Assembly (NCBI GenBank): GCA_041656295.1
Contig: JBBADV010000003.1
Coordinates: 124,001 to 188,000, forward strand
Length of the DNA: 64,000 nt
DNA from: Kiritimatiellales bacterium
GTDB taxonomy: Bacteria > Verrucomicrobiota > Kiritimatiellia > Kiritimatiellales > Tichowtungiaceae
Reading direction: 5' to 3'
The translations under genes and the position numbers were made by a program. Below are positions 48,867 to 56,637 of this stretch, in pieces (within the stretch, counting starts at the first letter, position 1; every line of letters starts with the position of its first letter). The notes beneath the pieces were generated by a model that made no database searches, had not been told where the DNA came from, and was given only the letters and a program-made list of their open reading frames with translations.

Positions 48867-50675
48867 ATGTTAAAAATAATTTTAGTCTGGTCTGCATTTT
48901 TAACTTCAGCATTCGCAACGTCTTTTGAGGAACTGCGCCCGCTGGCGGTTGAAACGCTGCGGCACGAATTATCTAACACCGACGAACAAATTCGAATGAA
49001 AGCCGCCACCGCACTGCTTCAGCTCGGATATATCGACGGGCTGGAAGAATACGCGGATAAAATGGAACAATTAACACCGTTAACTGAACCGCTGGTTTCA
49101 TCTGATCGTGCATATTACATTCCGCTATTGACCGATTCCTCAGCAGACGTGCGCATTGCTGCGGCCGAATCGCTGCTGCGGCTGGAGCGCCAGCACACCG
49201 GACGGCTGGGTTTCATCGACTGGCTGGTGCTGGGCGGATATTTTCTCTCGCTGATTTTAATCGGCGCCTATTACGCCCGCAAAGCTCAGACCGCCGATGA
49301 TTATCTGCTCGGCGGACGCAACATGAAAGCGTGGATGGTGGGGCTGTCTCTCTTCGCCGCACTGCTGAGCACCGCATCCTATATGTCCGTGCCCGGCGAG
49401 ATTGTAAAACACGGCCCGATGATTCTTGCGCAGCTCACCGCGATTCCCTTGATCATCTGGGTGGTCGGCTGGTTTTTAATTCCCACCTTTATGAAACTGC
49501 GCGTTACCAGCGCCAATGAAATTCTTGAAATGAATCTTGGATTAAGCGTGCGCATGCTCGGCAGTGCATTTTTTCTGCTGTCCCGCCTGGCGTGGATGGC
49601 GATGATTATCTTCATTACCGCCAAAGCCATTCTCGGTCCGATTCTCGGAGCAGGGCCGCAGCACCTGCCGTGGCTCTGCCTGCTCTTAGGTGTAATCACC
49701 ATGGCCTACACCTCCTCCGGCGGCATGAAAGCCGCGGTGCTGGCCGATGTGATTCAAAGTTTTATTCTCTACTTCGGCGCCATTATTTCCATCGTCTTTA
49801 TTACCGTTCAGCTCAAAGGCTTCAGCTGGTTTCCGGCGCAGTGGGCGCCGACCTGGGATCCGCCGGTCATCTGGTTCGACACTAAAGCCCGCGTCACCTT
49901 TGCCGGCGCCGGCATGATGATGTTTTTCTGGTACATCTGCACCGCCGGTTCTGATCAGGTTGCCGTGCAGCGCTACCTTGCAACCAAAGATCTCAAAGCC
50001 GCCCGTTCCGCATTTAACGTCAACATCATCGCCGCCGCACTGGTCATTATCCTGCTCGGTATTCTTGGCTTTGCGCTCTACGGTTATTTTCAGGCGTGTC
50101 CGCATAAACTGGCGGACGGCATGAACATCCGTGTGGATGCCGACCGGATCTTCCCGCACTTCATCGTCAGCGGTCTGCCGCCGGGCATTAGCGGCCTGAT
50201 CGTTGCGGGCTTAATGGCCGCAGCTCTTTCCAGTCTGTCCGCCGGACTCAACTCTACCTGCGCCGTAGTCACAGTGGACTTTCTTGATCGGTTCAGCCGG
50301 AAAAAACTGGCGGAGAAAAAGCATGTTCACCGTGCGCGGCTCGTATCCCTCAGCATCGGCGTTCTTGTCGTGCTGATGAGTCTGCTGATGAATCGTGTGC
50401 CGGGAAACTTCACCGAAGTGATCAACAAGATTGCCAACCTGATGGTGGCGCCGCTGTTTTTATTATTTTTCATGGCCATCTTCGTTCCGTTTGCCAACGC
50501 GATCGGCACCTGGATCGGTGCAGCCGTCAGTGTAGCGGCGGCGGTGGCCATCGCCTTTTTCAGCATCTTCGGACTGAGCTTTCTGTGGATCCTGCCGTGC
50601 TCGCTGATCAGCGGAATTATTGCCGGTGTCATCATCAGCCTCCTCACCGGCGGGAAAAAGAAAGAGAGAGGATGA
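48867..50675 (+). CDS. Sodium:solute symporter with N-terminal HEAT-like extension
   Basis: A 602-aa protein with a signal peptide (LVWSAFLTSAFAT). About 95 residues of HEAT-like helices follow (DEQIRMKAATALLQLG and SSADVRIAAAESLLRLE), then 13 or so membrane helices of the SSS (SLC5) family starting at FIDWLVLGGYFLSLILIGAY. Family signatures are DDYLLGGRNM, ASYMSVPGEI, YTSSGGMKAAVLADVIQ and GLMAAALSSLSAGLNST. It is predicted to import the sugar released by the secreted enzymes, driven by sodium. The soluble extension should be periplasmic and could dock the mutarotase. Strong Shine-Dalgarno, AAGGAGGAG. Confidence 0.9.
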   Translation: MLKIILVWSAFLTSAFATSFEELRPLAVETLRHELSNTDEQIRMKAATALLQLGYIDGLEEYADKMEQLTPLTEPLVSSDRAYYIPLLTDSSADVRIAAAESLLRLERQHTGRLGFIDWLVLGGYFLSLILIGAYYARKAQTADDYLLGGRNMKAWMVGLSLFAALLSTASYMSVPGEIVKHGPMILAQLTAIPLIIWVVGWFLIPTFMKLRVTSANEILEMNLGLSVRMLGSAFFLLSRLAWMAMIIFITAKAILGPILGAGPQHLPWLCLLLGVITMAYTSSGGMKAAVLADVIQSFILYFGAIISIVFITVQLKGFSWFPAQWAPTWDPPVIWFDTKARVTFAGAGMMMFFWYICTAGSDQVAVQRYLATKDLKAARSAFNVNIIAAALVIILLGILGFALYGYFQACPHKLADGMNIRVDADRIFPHFIVSGLPPGISGLIVAGLMAAALSSLSAGLNSTCAVVTVDFLDRFSRKKLAEKKHVHRARLVSLSIGVLVVLMSLLMNRVPGNFTEVINKIANLMVAPLFLLFFMAIFVPFANAIGTWIGAAVSVAAAVAIAFFSIFGLSFLWILPCSLISGIIAGVIISLLTGGKKKERG

Positions 50676-50722
50676 AAAAAGTGGTTCATCGTGGAAAAGC
50701 GTCTTAAGGGTTGAAAAAAAGA

Positions 50723-50781
50723 GCCAGTTGTCGTTTTCTTTCAATGCATTACCACCGAAAGGGAAATAGACGACAACCGGC
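50723..50781. repeat. Inverted repeat after the symporter gene
   Basis: Arms GCCAGTTGTCGT and ACGACAACCGGC (one mismatch), extended by TTTTCTTTC against GAAAGGGAAA, about 35-nt loop. It may end the operon transcript, although there is no T-run. The rest of 50782-50978 shows nothing recognisable. Confidence 0.4.
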
Positions 50782-50978
50782 AAGTTAAAGCATACTCAGG
50801 AGATTACGGGTTTAAAAGAGGGGGTTGCCAGCGCAGCGGACGGGGTAGATTATAAACGCAAGTGTCCGGTTGGAGGCGTAGAAATTCCATGCCAGAATGA
50901 ACCTTTCTTCATACAGTTAAAACAAAGGAAAGGCGCATTGCATGGAAAACACATGAAGCGTAGCACACATCATTCATA

Positions 50979-51115
50979 AAAAGAAAACATTTGAGTCAGG
51001 AAGAGCGCATTTAGATTGAAGTGCTGCTGCGCGGCGGAGCCACAGCACCTTATATCGCAGAGTCACTTAGATGTTCGGAGCGCACCATCCGGCAGTTAAA
51101 ATCGCGCAAAGCCCG
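50979..51115 (+). pseudogene. IS30-family transposase, N-terminal remnant
   Basis: The frame reads KRKHLSQEERI, stop (TAG 51012-51014), IEVLLRGGATAPYIAESLRC and SERTIRQLKSRKARG. This is the N-terminal helix-turn-helix of IS30 transposases (typical form HLSxEERxxIExLL...IAxxLxRSxxTIxRE). It has an internal stop and no DDE domain follows; instead the sequence runs into the 0.22-kb dispersed repeat. Confidence 0.65.
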
Positions 51116-51303
51116 CGGTTTTGCCGCAAATGCAATGGCGGCAACTACTCCCTGCCGAAAACGATGGTTCCGGTCAATACGTCGAATGAAGCAGTTATGC
51201 AGACCTTTAAATCGGATCGCTGTAAAGTCAGTCCGTTCTGACATCCCGGGAGTAAATATCTATATCGCCAAAAAGCCCGATGTTCAATTTCCATAAAAAT
51301 TTT
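51086..51303 (+). repeat. Dispersed 0.22-kb repeat, copy B
   Basis: Counterpart of 31541-31759 in the same orientation, including a 3-bp gap near 51144. Its left part overlaps the IS30 remnant and its right end reaches ATAAAAATTTT just before the DUF134 promoter region. Confidence 0.75.
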
Positions 51304-51335
51304 ATAAAAATAAAAAAGCGGTTGCTTTTAGTTTT

Positions 51336-51347
51336 TAGCATATGCTA
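51336..51347. promoter_or_regulatory. Palindrome TAGCATATGCTA upstream of DUF134 gene
   Basis: A 12-bp perfect palindrome that ends 11 bp before the DUF134 ATG, within an AT-rich promoter region (TTGCTT at about 51322, CTATTT at about 51345). The DUF134 protein has a helix-turn-helix, so autoregulation is plausible but unproved. Confidence 0.5.
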
Positions 51348-51358
51348 TTTATTTGCAC

Positions 51359-51721
51359 ATGCCAAGACCGCACAAAAAACGGCGAATCTGTCATCGCGCA
51401 CCCGTAACGTATTTCAAGCCGCAAGGCGCGCCGATACGAATCCTTGAAACGGTGGAACTGGCTGCTGATGAGCTCGAGGCTATCCGGCTGGCCGATTATG
51501 AAGGGCTTTATCAGGAACAGGCTGCGGAGCAGATGGGTATTTCGCGCCAGACTTTCGGGTTGATCATCGCCCGGGCACACAAAAAAACAGCGGAAGCGCT
51601 GACGTTCGGGAAAGCCATTCGTGTCGAAAGTGCGCAAGTAATCATGCCGGCCGTTCCGGACAAATCACCAAGAGGCAGAGGTTGCGGGTGCCGGGGCCGC
51701 CATAGATGCGGTAGACAGTAA
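51359..51721 (+). CDS. DUF134 helix-turn-helix protein
   Basis: A 120-aa member of the DUF134 (UPF0251) family of putative DNA-binding proteins. It starts MPRPHKKRRICHRAPVTYFK and continues LAADELEAIRLADYEGLYQE, with the helix-turn-helix QAAEQMGISRQTFGLIIARA and a C-terminal Gly/Cys-rich tail (RGRGCGCRGRHRCGRQ) that could bind metal. In anaerobes this family usually heads clusters of NifX-like and MinD-like genes, as here. The ATG at 51359 was preferred to the upstream TTG by family start. Confidence 0.88.
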   Translation: MPRPHKKRRICHRAPVTYFKPQGAPIRILETVELAADELEAIRLADYEGLYQEQAAEQMGISRQTFGLIIARAHKKTAEALTFGKAIRVESAQVIMPAVPDKSPRGRGCGCRGRHRCGRQ

Positions 51722-51744
51722 ATTTAAAAGAAAGGAGGCAGACA

Positions 51745-52020
51745 ATGCCAAGAGGAGATAGAACAGGTCCGGCGGGCGCAGGCCCGATGAGTGGACGCGG
51801 CATGGGATACTGTGCCGAATTGAATCAGCCCGGCTTTGTAACGGGCGGCGGTTTCGGCCGTGGAATGGGACGCGGATTCTGCAGCCGGTGGTTTGCCGGA
51901 TGGCGAACCACTCCGCAAACACTGGTTCAACCGATGAATAACGCAGATCAGATTGTTTCGCTGAAAGCACAGATGAACCGTATTCAGCAGCAGATCAGCG
52001 CGCTTGAGGAAAACGCATGA
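51745..52020 (+). CDS. DUF5320 family small protein
   Basis: A 91-aa protein: N-terminal Gly/Met-rich stretch (MPRGDRTGPAGAGPMSGRGM then GYCAELNQPG), FGRGMGRGF repeats, and a C-terminal coiled coil (QIVSLKAQMNRIQQQISALE). This layout is typical of DUF5320 proteins, which accompany NifX-like and MinD genes. The role is unknown; the Cys and Gly-rich part suggests metal handling. Very strong Shine-Dalgarno, AAAGGAGG. It overlaps the next gene by 4 bp. Confidence 0.85.
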   Translation: MPRGDRTGPAGAGPMSGRGMGYCAELNQPGFVTGGGFGRGMGRGFCSRWFAGWRTTPQTLVQPMNNADQIVSLKAQMNRIQQQISALEENA

Positions 52021-52379
52021 AAGTGGCAATTGCGTCCTCAGGCCGTGATCTTTCCGCGCCGCTCGATCCCCGCTTTGGCCGGGCGGCCGGTTTTCTGGTG
52101 GTTGACACTGAAACCGGCAAAATAACGTATGAACCCAACCAGCAAAATCTGAATGCACCTCAGGGTGCGGGAATTCAGGCGGCACAGAACATTGCATCAA
52201 GCGGGGTCGGGGCTGTGATCAGCGGTCATTTCGGTCCGAAAGCGTTTCGCGTTCTGACGGCGTCGAAAATAAAAGCTTATCTGATGACGGCCGCGACTGC
52301 GCAGGAGGCGCTTGATCTGTTTACGCAGGGAAAACTAACGGTCGCACAGGAGGCAAACGCAGAAGGACACTGGCTGTGA
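52017..52379 (+). CDS. NifX/NifB-like (dinitrogenase FeMo-cofactor) domain protein 1
   Basis: A 120-aa single-domain protein of the family including orange protein (ORP), MTH1175 and TM1816: MKVAIASSGRDLSAPLDPRF, GRAAGFLVVDTETG, ISGHFGPKAFRVL and the C-terminal helix QEALDLFTQGKLTVA. ORP members bind a Mo-Cu sulfide cluster. No nif structural genes are nearby, so a nitrogenase role is unlikely. It overlaps its neighbours on both sides by 4 bp. Confidence 0.9.
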   Translation: MKVAIASSGRDLSAPLDPRFGRAAGFLVVDTETGKITYEPNQQNLNAPQGAGIQAAQNIASSGVGAVISGHFGPKAFRVLTASKIKAYLMTAATAQEALDLFTQGKLTVAQEANAEGHWL

Positions 52380-52858
52380 GCGCCGTTATATATCATTCGA
52401 TTGGCGTGATTCACAGCGAGCATACCGTTCCTGAAAACACGCCGATCCAGCCGGTTTATGCACAGCGTTGTAAAGGAGCCGTTGAAGTATTCGATACATA
52501 CGCCGGCGGCCTTGCCGATCTGGAAGGATTTTCACACCTCTACCTGTTGTATCATCTTCACCGGGCCGGACCGGTGCGGCTCAGAGTAAAACCGTTTCTG
52601 CAGGATACAGAACGCGGTATTTTTGCAACACGGGCGCCCTGCCGACCGAACGGTATCGGCATGAGCATTGTCCGGCTGATCCGCCGGGAAGACAATATAC
52701 TGCATGTGCAGGGCATTGACGTGCTCAACGGCACACCGCTGCTTGATATCAAACCGTATGTGACACGCTTTGACTGTATTCAGACCGACCGCAACGGCTG
52801 GCACGATGAAGTTAACGAACAAGAGGCTGGACGGCGCGGAAAACGGAATTATGAGTGA
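52376..52858 (+). CDS. trmO: tRNA (N6-threonylcarbamoyladenosine37-N6)-methyltransferase TrmO
   Basis: A 160-aa TsaA/TrmO-type beta-barrel methyltransferase: IGVIHSEHTVPENTPIQP, AGGLADLEGFSHLYLLYHLH, GIFATRAPCRPNGIGMSIVR and GTPLLDIKPYVTRFD are the family blocks. It uses SAM to methylate t6A37 in tRNA. The start is a GTG overlapping the previous stop. Its insertion in an ORP/MinD operon is notable, and paralogues in such clusters may have another substrate. Confidence 0.9.
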   Translation: MSAVIYHSIGVIHSEHTVPENTPIQPVYAQRCKGAVEVFDTYAGGLADLEGFSHLYLLYHLHRAGPVRLRVKPFLQDTERGIFATRAPCRPNGIGMSIVRLIRREDNILHVQGIDVLNGTPLLDIKPYVTRFDCIQTDRNGWHDEVNEQEAGRRGKRNYE

Positions 52859-53705
52859 TCGCTCCGCAGAAGGTTCCCGCGTGCAGATTGCAATTGCATC
52901 AGGAAAAGGCGGTACCGGGAAAACCACGCTGGCCGTTGCGCTGGCGCAGTCATTTGACCGGCCGGTTACTTTGCTGGACTGCGATGTCGAAGAACCCAAT
53001 GCATCACTTTTCCTGACATTAGAAAATCAGATGGAGAAATCCGTCTTTGTCCCGATTCCTGAGGTTGATGCCTCGCGCTGCACCGGTTGCGGGAAGTGCG
53101 CGGAACTCTGCGAGTTCAATGCGCTGGCTGTCGCCGGAAGGTCTGTTCTGGTGTTTTCGGAACTGTGCCACAGTTGCGGCGGCTGTGCCCGCATTTGTCC
53201 GGAACATGCAATTACTGAACAGCCCCGTTCCATTGGAACTATTCGCAAAGGGCAAAGCGGAACCATTCAGCTCATTGAAGGCCGGCTGAATATCGGATGT
53301 GCCATGGCGCCGCCGGTTATTCGCGCGGTAAAAAAAGAAGCTGCTTCCGCTCCGCTGGTTTTAATCGACTGTCCGCCGGGGACTTCATGTCCAATGGTTA
53401 CATCGATCACCGGAGCGGATTTTGTAATTCTTGTCACCGAACCGACCCCATTCGGATTGCATGATTTGACGCTGGCGGTTGAAACTGTACGGCTGCTGAA
53501 TCTTCCGTTCGGTGTGGTGATTAACCGTGCGGATGCGGGCGATGATCGCGTCGTGCGGTATTGCCGGGAACAGAACATCCGCCTGCTGCTGAAAATTCCG
53601 GAGTTGCGTAAAATTGCCGAACTCTATTCGCGCGGTAAAAGTATGTTAACGGCTATGCCGGAACTAAAACAGCCCCTGAACAATTTGTTGGAGATCCTGC
53701 GGTGA
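52851..53705 (+). CDS. MinD/Mrp-type ATPase with two [4Fe-4S] motifs (1)
   Basis: A 284-aa P-loop ATPase with deviant Walker A SGKGGTGKTTLA and LLDCDVEEPNASLF. An inserted 2x[4Fe-4S] ferredoxin has CTGCGKCAELC and CHSCGGCARICP (about residues 68-115), then IDCPPGTSCPMVTSIT and VTEPTPFGLHDL. Such ATPases occur in pairs in ORP-type clusters, where they are thought to load or assemble metal-sulfur clusters. The ATG at 52851 overlaps the trmO stop by 8 bp; the longer open frame upstream is the trmO region. Confidence 0.93.
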   Translation: MSDRSAEGSRVQIAIASGKGGTGKTTLAVALAQSFDRPVTLLDCDVEEPNASLFLTLENQMEKSVFVPIPEVDASRCTGCGKCAELCEFNALAVAGRSVLVFSELCHSCGGCARICPEHAITEQPRSIGTIRKGQSGTIQLIEGRLNIGCAMAPPVIRAVKKEAASAPLVLIDCPPGTSCPMVTSITGADFVILVTEPTPFGLHDLTLAVETVRLLNLPFGVVINRADAGDDRVVRYCREQNIRLLLKIPELRKIAELYSRGKSMLTAMPELKQPLNNLLEILR

Positions 53706-54571
53706 AAGAACTCGTTATCATCAGCGGCAAAGGCGGAACCGGTAAAACCAGCATTACAGCATCATTTGCCGCGCTGGCCGGCAACGCGGTTTTTGCCGAC
53801 TGTGATGTCGATGCCGCTGATCTGCATCTGATCCTAAATCCGGAAATCCATGAAAGACATGAGTTTTACAGCGGTCGCGAAGCGGTTATCCGCGAAGCAG
53901 ACTGTACAGGGTGCGGATTGTGCGAGGAACTCTGCCGGTTTGAGGCCGTAAGACTGTCTGGAGAGAAATTTCAAATCGATCCGGTCTCATGCGAAGGCTG
54001 CGGCGTATGCGTGCAGTTCTGTCCGGTCAAGGCGATTGACTTTCATGACCGGCTCTGCGGCGAGTGGTTTTTTTCGAAAACCCGCTTCGGAATGATGGTG
54101 CATGCCCGTCTGGGCATCGGTGCGGAGAATTCCGGTAAACTGGTCAGTACCGTCCGGCAGCGGGCCAGACAGTTTGCAACGATGGTTCAGGCAGATTGGA
54201 TTTTAACGGATGGACCGCCAGGTACCGGCTGTCCGGTGATTGCATCGATTACCGGTGCAGACGCAGTACTGGCAGTCACTGAAGCGACACTGTCCGGACA
54301 GCATGATTTGCTGCGCGTGATCGAACTGGCGCACCATTTTAAAATCCGTGTTTTCATCTGTGTCAACAAATGGGATATTAATCCGGAAATGACCGGCCAA
54401 ATTGAAAAAGCTGCAACAGAGTCTGGCGCGGCCGTTCTGCCGCGCATTCCGTATGACAGCGATGTAACCAAAGCGCAAATCAATGCGCAGTGCGTTGTAG
54501 AGCACGGAAACGGGCCCGCATCTCAGGCAATTCAGGAACTGTGGAAAGGACTATGCAGTCAGCTGCAATAA
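53702..54571 (+). CDS. MinD/Mrp-type ATPase with two [4Fe-4S] motifs (2)
   Basis: A 289-aa paralogue of the preceding protein, starting with GTG overlapping its stop. It has Walker A SGKGGTGKTSITA, FADCDVDAADLHLIL, ferredoxin motifs CTGCGLCEELC and CEGCGVCVQFCP, then TDGPPGTGCPVIASITGADA and EATLSGQHDLLRVIEL. The two ATPases probably form a heterodimer, as proposed for the ORP complex of sulfate reducers. Confidence 0.93.
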   Translation: MKELVIISGKGGTGKTSITASFAALAGNAVFADCDVDAADLHLILNPEIHERHEFYSGREAVIREADCTGCGLCEELCRFEAVRLSGEKFQIDPVSCEGCGVCVQFCPVKAIDFHDRLCGEWFFSKTRFGMMVHARLGIGAENSGKLVSTVRQRARQFATMVQADWILTDGPPGTGCPVIASITGADAVLAVTEATLSGQHDLLRVIELAHHFKIRVFICVNKWDINPEMTGQIEKAATESGAAVLPRIPYDSDVTKAQINAQCVVEHGNGPASQAIQELWKGLCSQLQ

Positions 54572-54653
54572 ATGGAACAAATGCTTCATCACCGCATAGG
54601 TTCTTGCAGGAAACGGCGGAACAGATTCAATATTCATTGAGCGAGGTATCTTT

Positions 54654-54986
54654 ATGAAAAAAGCAGGTATTATCCGGTGTCAGCAAACCGAAGATATTTG
54701 TCCGGGAACAACTGACTTCAAAGTTGCTAAAGAAGGCCGGCTCGCGTTTGAGGAGATTGGACCGGTTGAAATTATGGGCTTTGTTTCCTGTGGCGGCTGT
54801 CCCGGTAAGCGGGCTGTTGCTCGCTCAAAAATGTTGGTTGACCGCGGCGCAGAAATCATCGTTTTCGCCTCCTGCATTTCGAAAGGCAACCCCATCGGCT
54901 ATCCCTGTCCGCACTATACCGGCATGCGCAACGCCGTCATAAAAGCCGTCGGCCCGGATCTAAAAATTCTTGAATACACCCATTGA
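54654..54986 (+). CDS. CGGC domain-containing protein
   Basis: A 110-aa putative metal-binding protein: IIRCQQTEDICPGTTDF, the signature GFVSCGGCPGKRAVARSKML, then FASCISKGNPIGYPCPHY. Six cysteines are arranged as in the CGGC family. It belongs by position and strand to the ORP-type operon, after an 82-bp spacer. The function is unknown. Confidence 0.9.
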   Translation: MKKAGIIRCQQTEDICPGTTDFKVAKEGRLAFEEIGPVEIMGFVSCGGCPGKRAVARSKMLVDRGAEIIVFASCISKGNPIGYPCPHYTGMRNAVIKAVGPDLKILEYTH

Positions 54987-54987
54987 G

Positions 54988-55662
54988 ATGAATCCGTTTG
55001 AAACAGATGCGGAAGCATACGACCGCTGGTTCGAGCAGTATGACGCAGCGTATCAATCAGAACTGGCGGCGATTCGTGCCGCACTTAAGATGTTCGCACC
55101 ATGTAGACGCGGAGTAGATATCGGTGCGGGAACCGGGCGCTTCACTGCTCCACTCGGTATAGTCGACGGTATTGAGCCGGCGGCAGCCATGCGGGAGCTG
55201 GCGGCCCGGCGTGGCGTAAAGCTGACGAACGGAGTCGCCGAAAATCTTCCGTATCAGGATAACATCTTTGATTTTGTGCTGATGAATACAACACTGTGTT
55301 TTGTATCCGACCCGGCACAGGCCTGTCGCGAAGCAGCGCGGATACTGCGTCCCGGCGGACGGTTGATCGCCGGGCTGATCAATCGCGACAGTTTTCTCGG
55401 GCGGCATTATGAAGCGCGGCGTCAAACGAGCCGCTTCTATCAGCACGCGCGTTTTTTTACCGTCGACGACGTAAAGCGCATGATGAAAACAGCCGGCTTT
55501 AGTTCCTTTGCCTGCGTTCAAACTCTGTTTGATCTGCCGGAAAATCTGACTGCTCCCGATCCGGTGATGCAAGGTTGCGACCGCGGCGGTTTTATTGTGC
55601 TGACCGGAGTAAAACCCGCGAAGAATCCGGACGGTTCTTTGCATAATCCAAAGGAGAAATAA
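54988..55662 (+). CDS. Class I SAM-dependent methyltransferase
   Basis: A 224-aa protein with N-terminal FETDAEAYDRWFEQYDAAYQ (UbiE/UbiG-like start), motif I VDIGAGTGRFTAPL, the acidic residue in GIEPAAAM, NTTLCFVSDPAQA and motif IV-like ARILRPGGRLIAG. The ATG at 54988 follows the previous gene by one base and matches the usual family start. The substrate is unknown. Similar methyltransferases recur in NifX/MinD clusters of anaerobes, where arsenic, metal or quinone substrates are only guesses. Confidence 0.88.
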   Translation: MNPFETDAEAYDRWFEQYDAAYQSELAAIRAALKMFAPCRRGVDIGAGTGRFTAPLGIVDGIEPAAAMRELAARRGVKLTNGVAENLPYQDNIFDFVLMNTTLCFVSDPAQACREAARILRPGGRLIAGLINRDSFLGRHYEARRQTSRFYQHARFFTVDDVKRMMKTAGFSSFACVQTLFDLPENLTAPDPVMQGCDRGGFIVLTGVKPAKNPDGSLHNPKEK

Positions 55663-55664
55663 CT

Positions 55665-56003
55665 ATGAAAATTGCCATTCCAACCGCAAACGGGAAACTG
55701 TGTATGCACTTCGGGCATTGCGAAGTGTTTACAATTTTGACTGTGGATGAAAAAAACAAAGCGGTCCTTGCGCGGGAATACCTCACTCCGCCGCCGCATG
55801 AGCCGGGAGTTCTGCCCCGCTGGCTCGGTGAACAGAAGGTCAGTGTCATCATCGCCGGCGGCATGGGACAGCGCGCGCAGGAGCTGTTTAAAGAGCAGAA
55901 CATCACCGTCGTAGTCGGCGCGCCCTCCGCCGGGCCGGAAGCACTGGCTGCCGGCTATTTAAGCGGAACACTGATCCCCGGCGAAAACGTCTGCGATCAT
56001 TGA
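55665..56003 (+). CDS. NifX-like (dinitrogenase FeMo-cofactor) domain protein 2
   Basis: A 112-aa second NifX/ORP-type protein: MKIAIPTANGKLCMHFGHCE, FTILTVDEKNKAV, VSVIIAGGMGQRAQELFKEQ and NITVVVGAPS. The MHFGHC motif carries His and Cys suited to metal-cluster binding, unlike the first copy (PRFGRA). It is the last gene of the operon; the Shine-Dalgarno is AAAGGAG. Confidence 0.9.
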   Translation: MKIAIPTANGKLCMHFGHCEVFTILTVDEKNKAVLAREYLTPPPHEPGVLPRWLGEQKVSVIIAGGMGQRAQELFKEQNITVVVGAPSAGPEALAAGYLSGTLIPGENVCDH

Positions 56004-56010
56004 TCATTTT

Positions 56011-56490
56011 TCACCGCAAACAGCCGGAATCCGTGCAGGGCTTATTTTCCACAACTCCCTGCTCTTCAAGCGCCGCAAGAATTTTCCCGGCATGTTCATC
56101 GGCATAGCGGATACCGTAGTTGTAACCGCCGGTCATTTTGCGCATCTCCCCTCCATATCGCAAACGTTACGGCTGGCGGGGATACTGTAGATCCGTTACG
56201 TTGTCGTACATGCTGATATCCTGGATCGTATGAGGACCGGGCAGCTTCCGGTGTTTCTCAATTAGCTTCGGAGTCAGTCATTCAGATAACGGATCATTTT
56301 TAAACAGATTGCCGAAATCCGTCAGGATGCGGAATGACGTATGAGATCAGTAATTGATATGTGCAGATCCCTGTTGTCCTCTTTGTCACGCTGGGCAAAA
56401 TCCAGTCGAGCGCGGTCGGAGATACTCCCTCTGCCAATTCCTGTTCATCCTTTCCGGTGTCATAGACCTTACGGAATCCAGCGTAAAACT
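56011..56490 (-). pseudogene. Sulfatase pseudogene (central part)
   Basis: Translated by eye on the minus strand, the spacer reads as a broken sulfatase: RKVYDTGKDEQELAEGVSPT and ALDWI in one frame. After a shift it reads TDFGNLFKNDPLSE, stop, LTPKLIEKHRKLPGPHTIQD, ISMYDNVTDLQYPRQP, stop, RLRYGGEMRKMTGGYNYGIR and YADEHAGKILAALEEQG, ending at TGA 56013. Several in-frame stops and at least one frameshift make it non-functional, and the catalytic CxPSR end is absent. It fills most of the 634-bp gap between the ORP cluster and the dehydrogenase. Confidence 0.8.
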
Positions 56491-56637
56491 ACCAGAAGCC
56501 GACTATAAATTTTTACGCACTGCTTTCAAAAATGATTGCTGACACTATAACGGAATTGGAAATAATACAATTGGACGCCTGGCGAAAGATAATAAGCAAA
56601 AACCGGACAGTCCCGTTTCAGTGTTTATATTATGAGG

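Noticed and set aside
52017..56003. A nitrogen-fixation cluster
   Set aside because: NifX-like domains are present but there is no nifHDK, nifE/N or true nifB; the pairing with MinD ATPases fits the ORP-type cluster.
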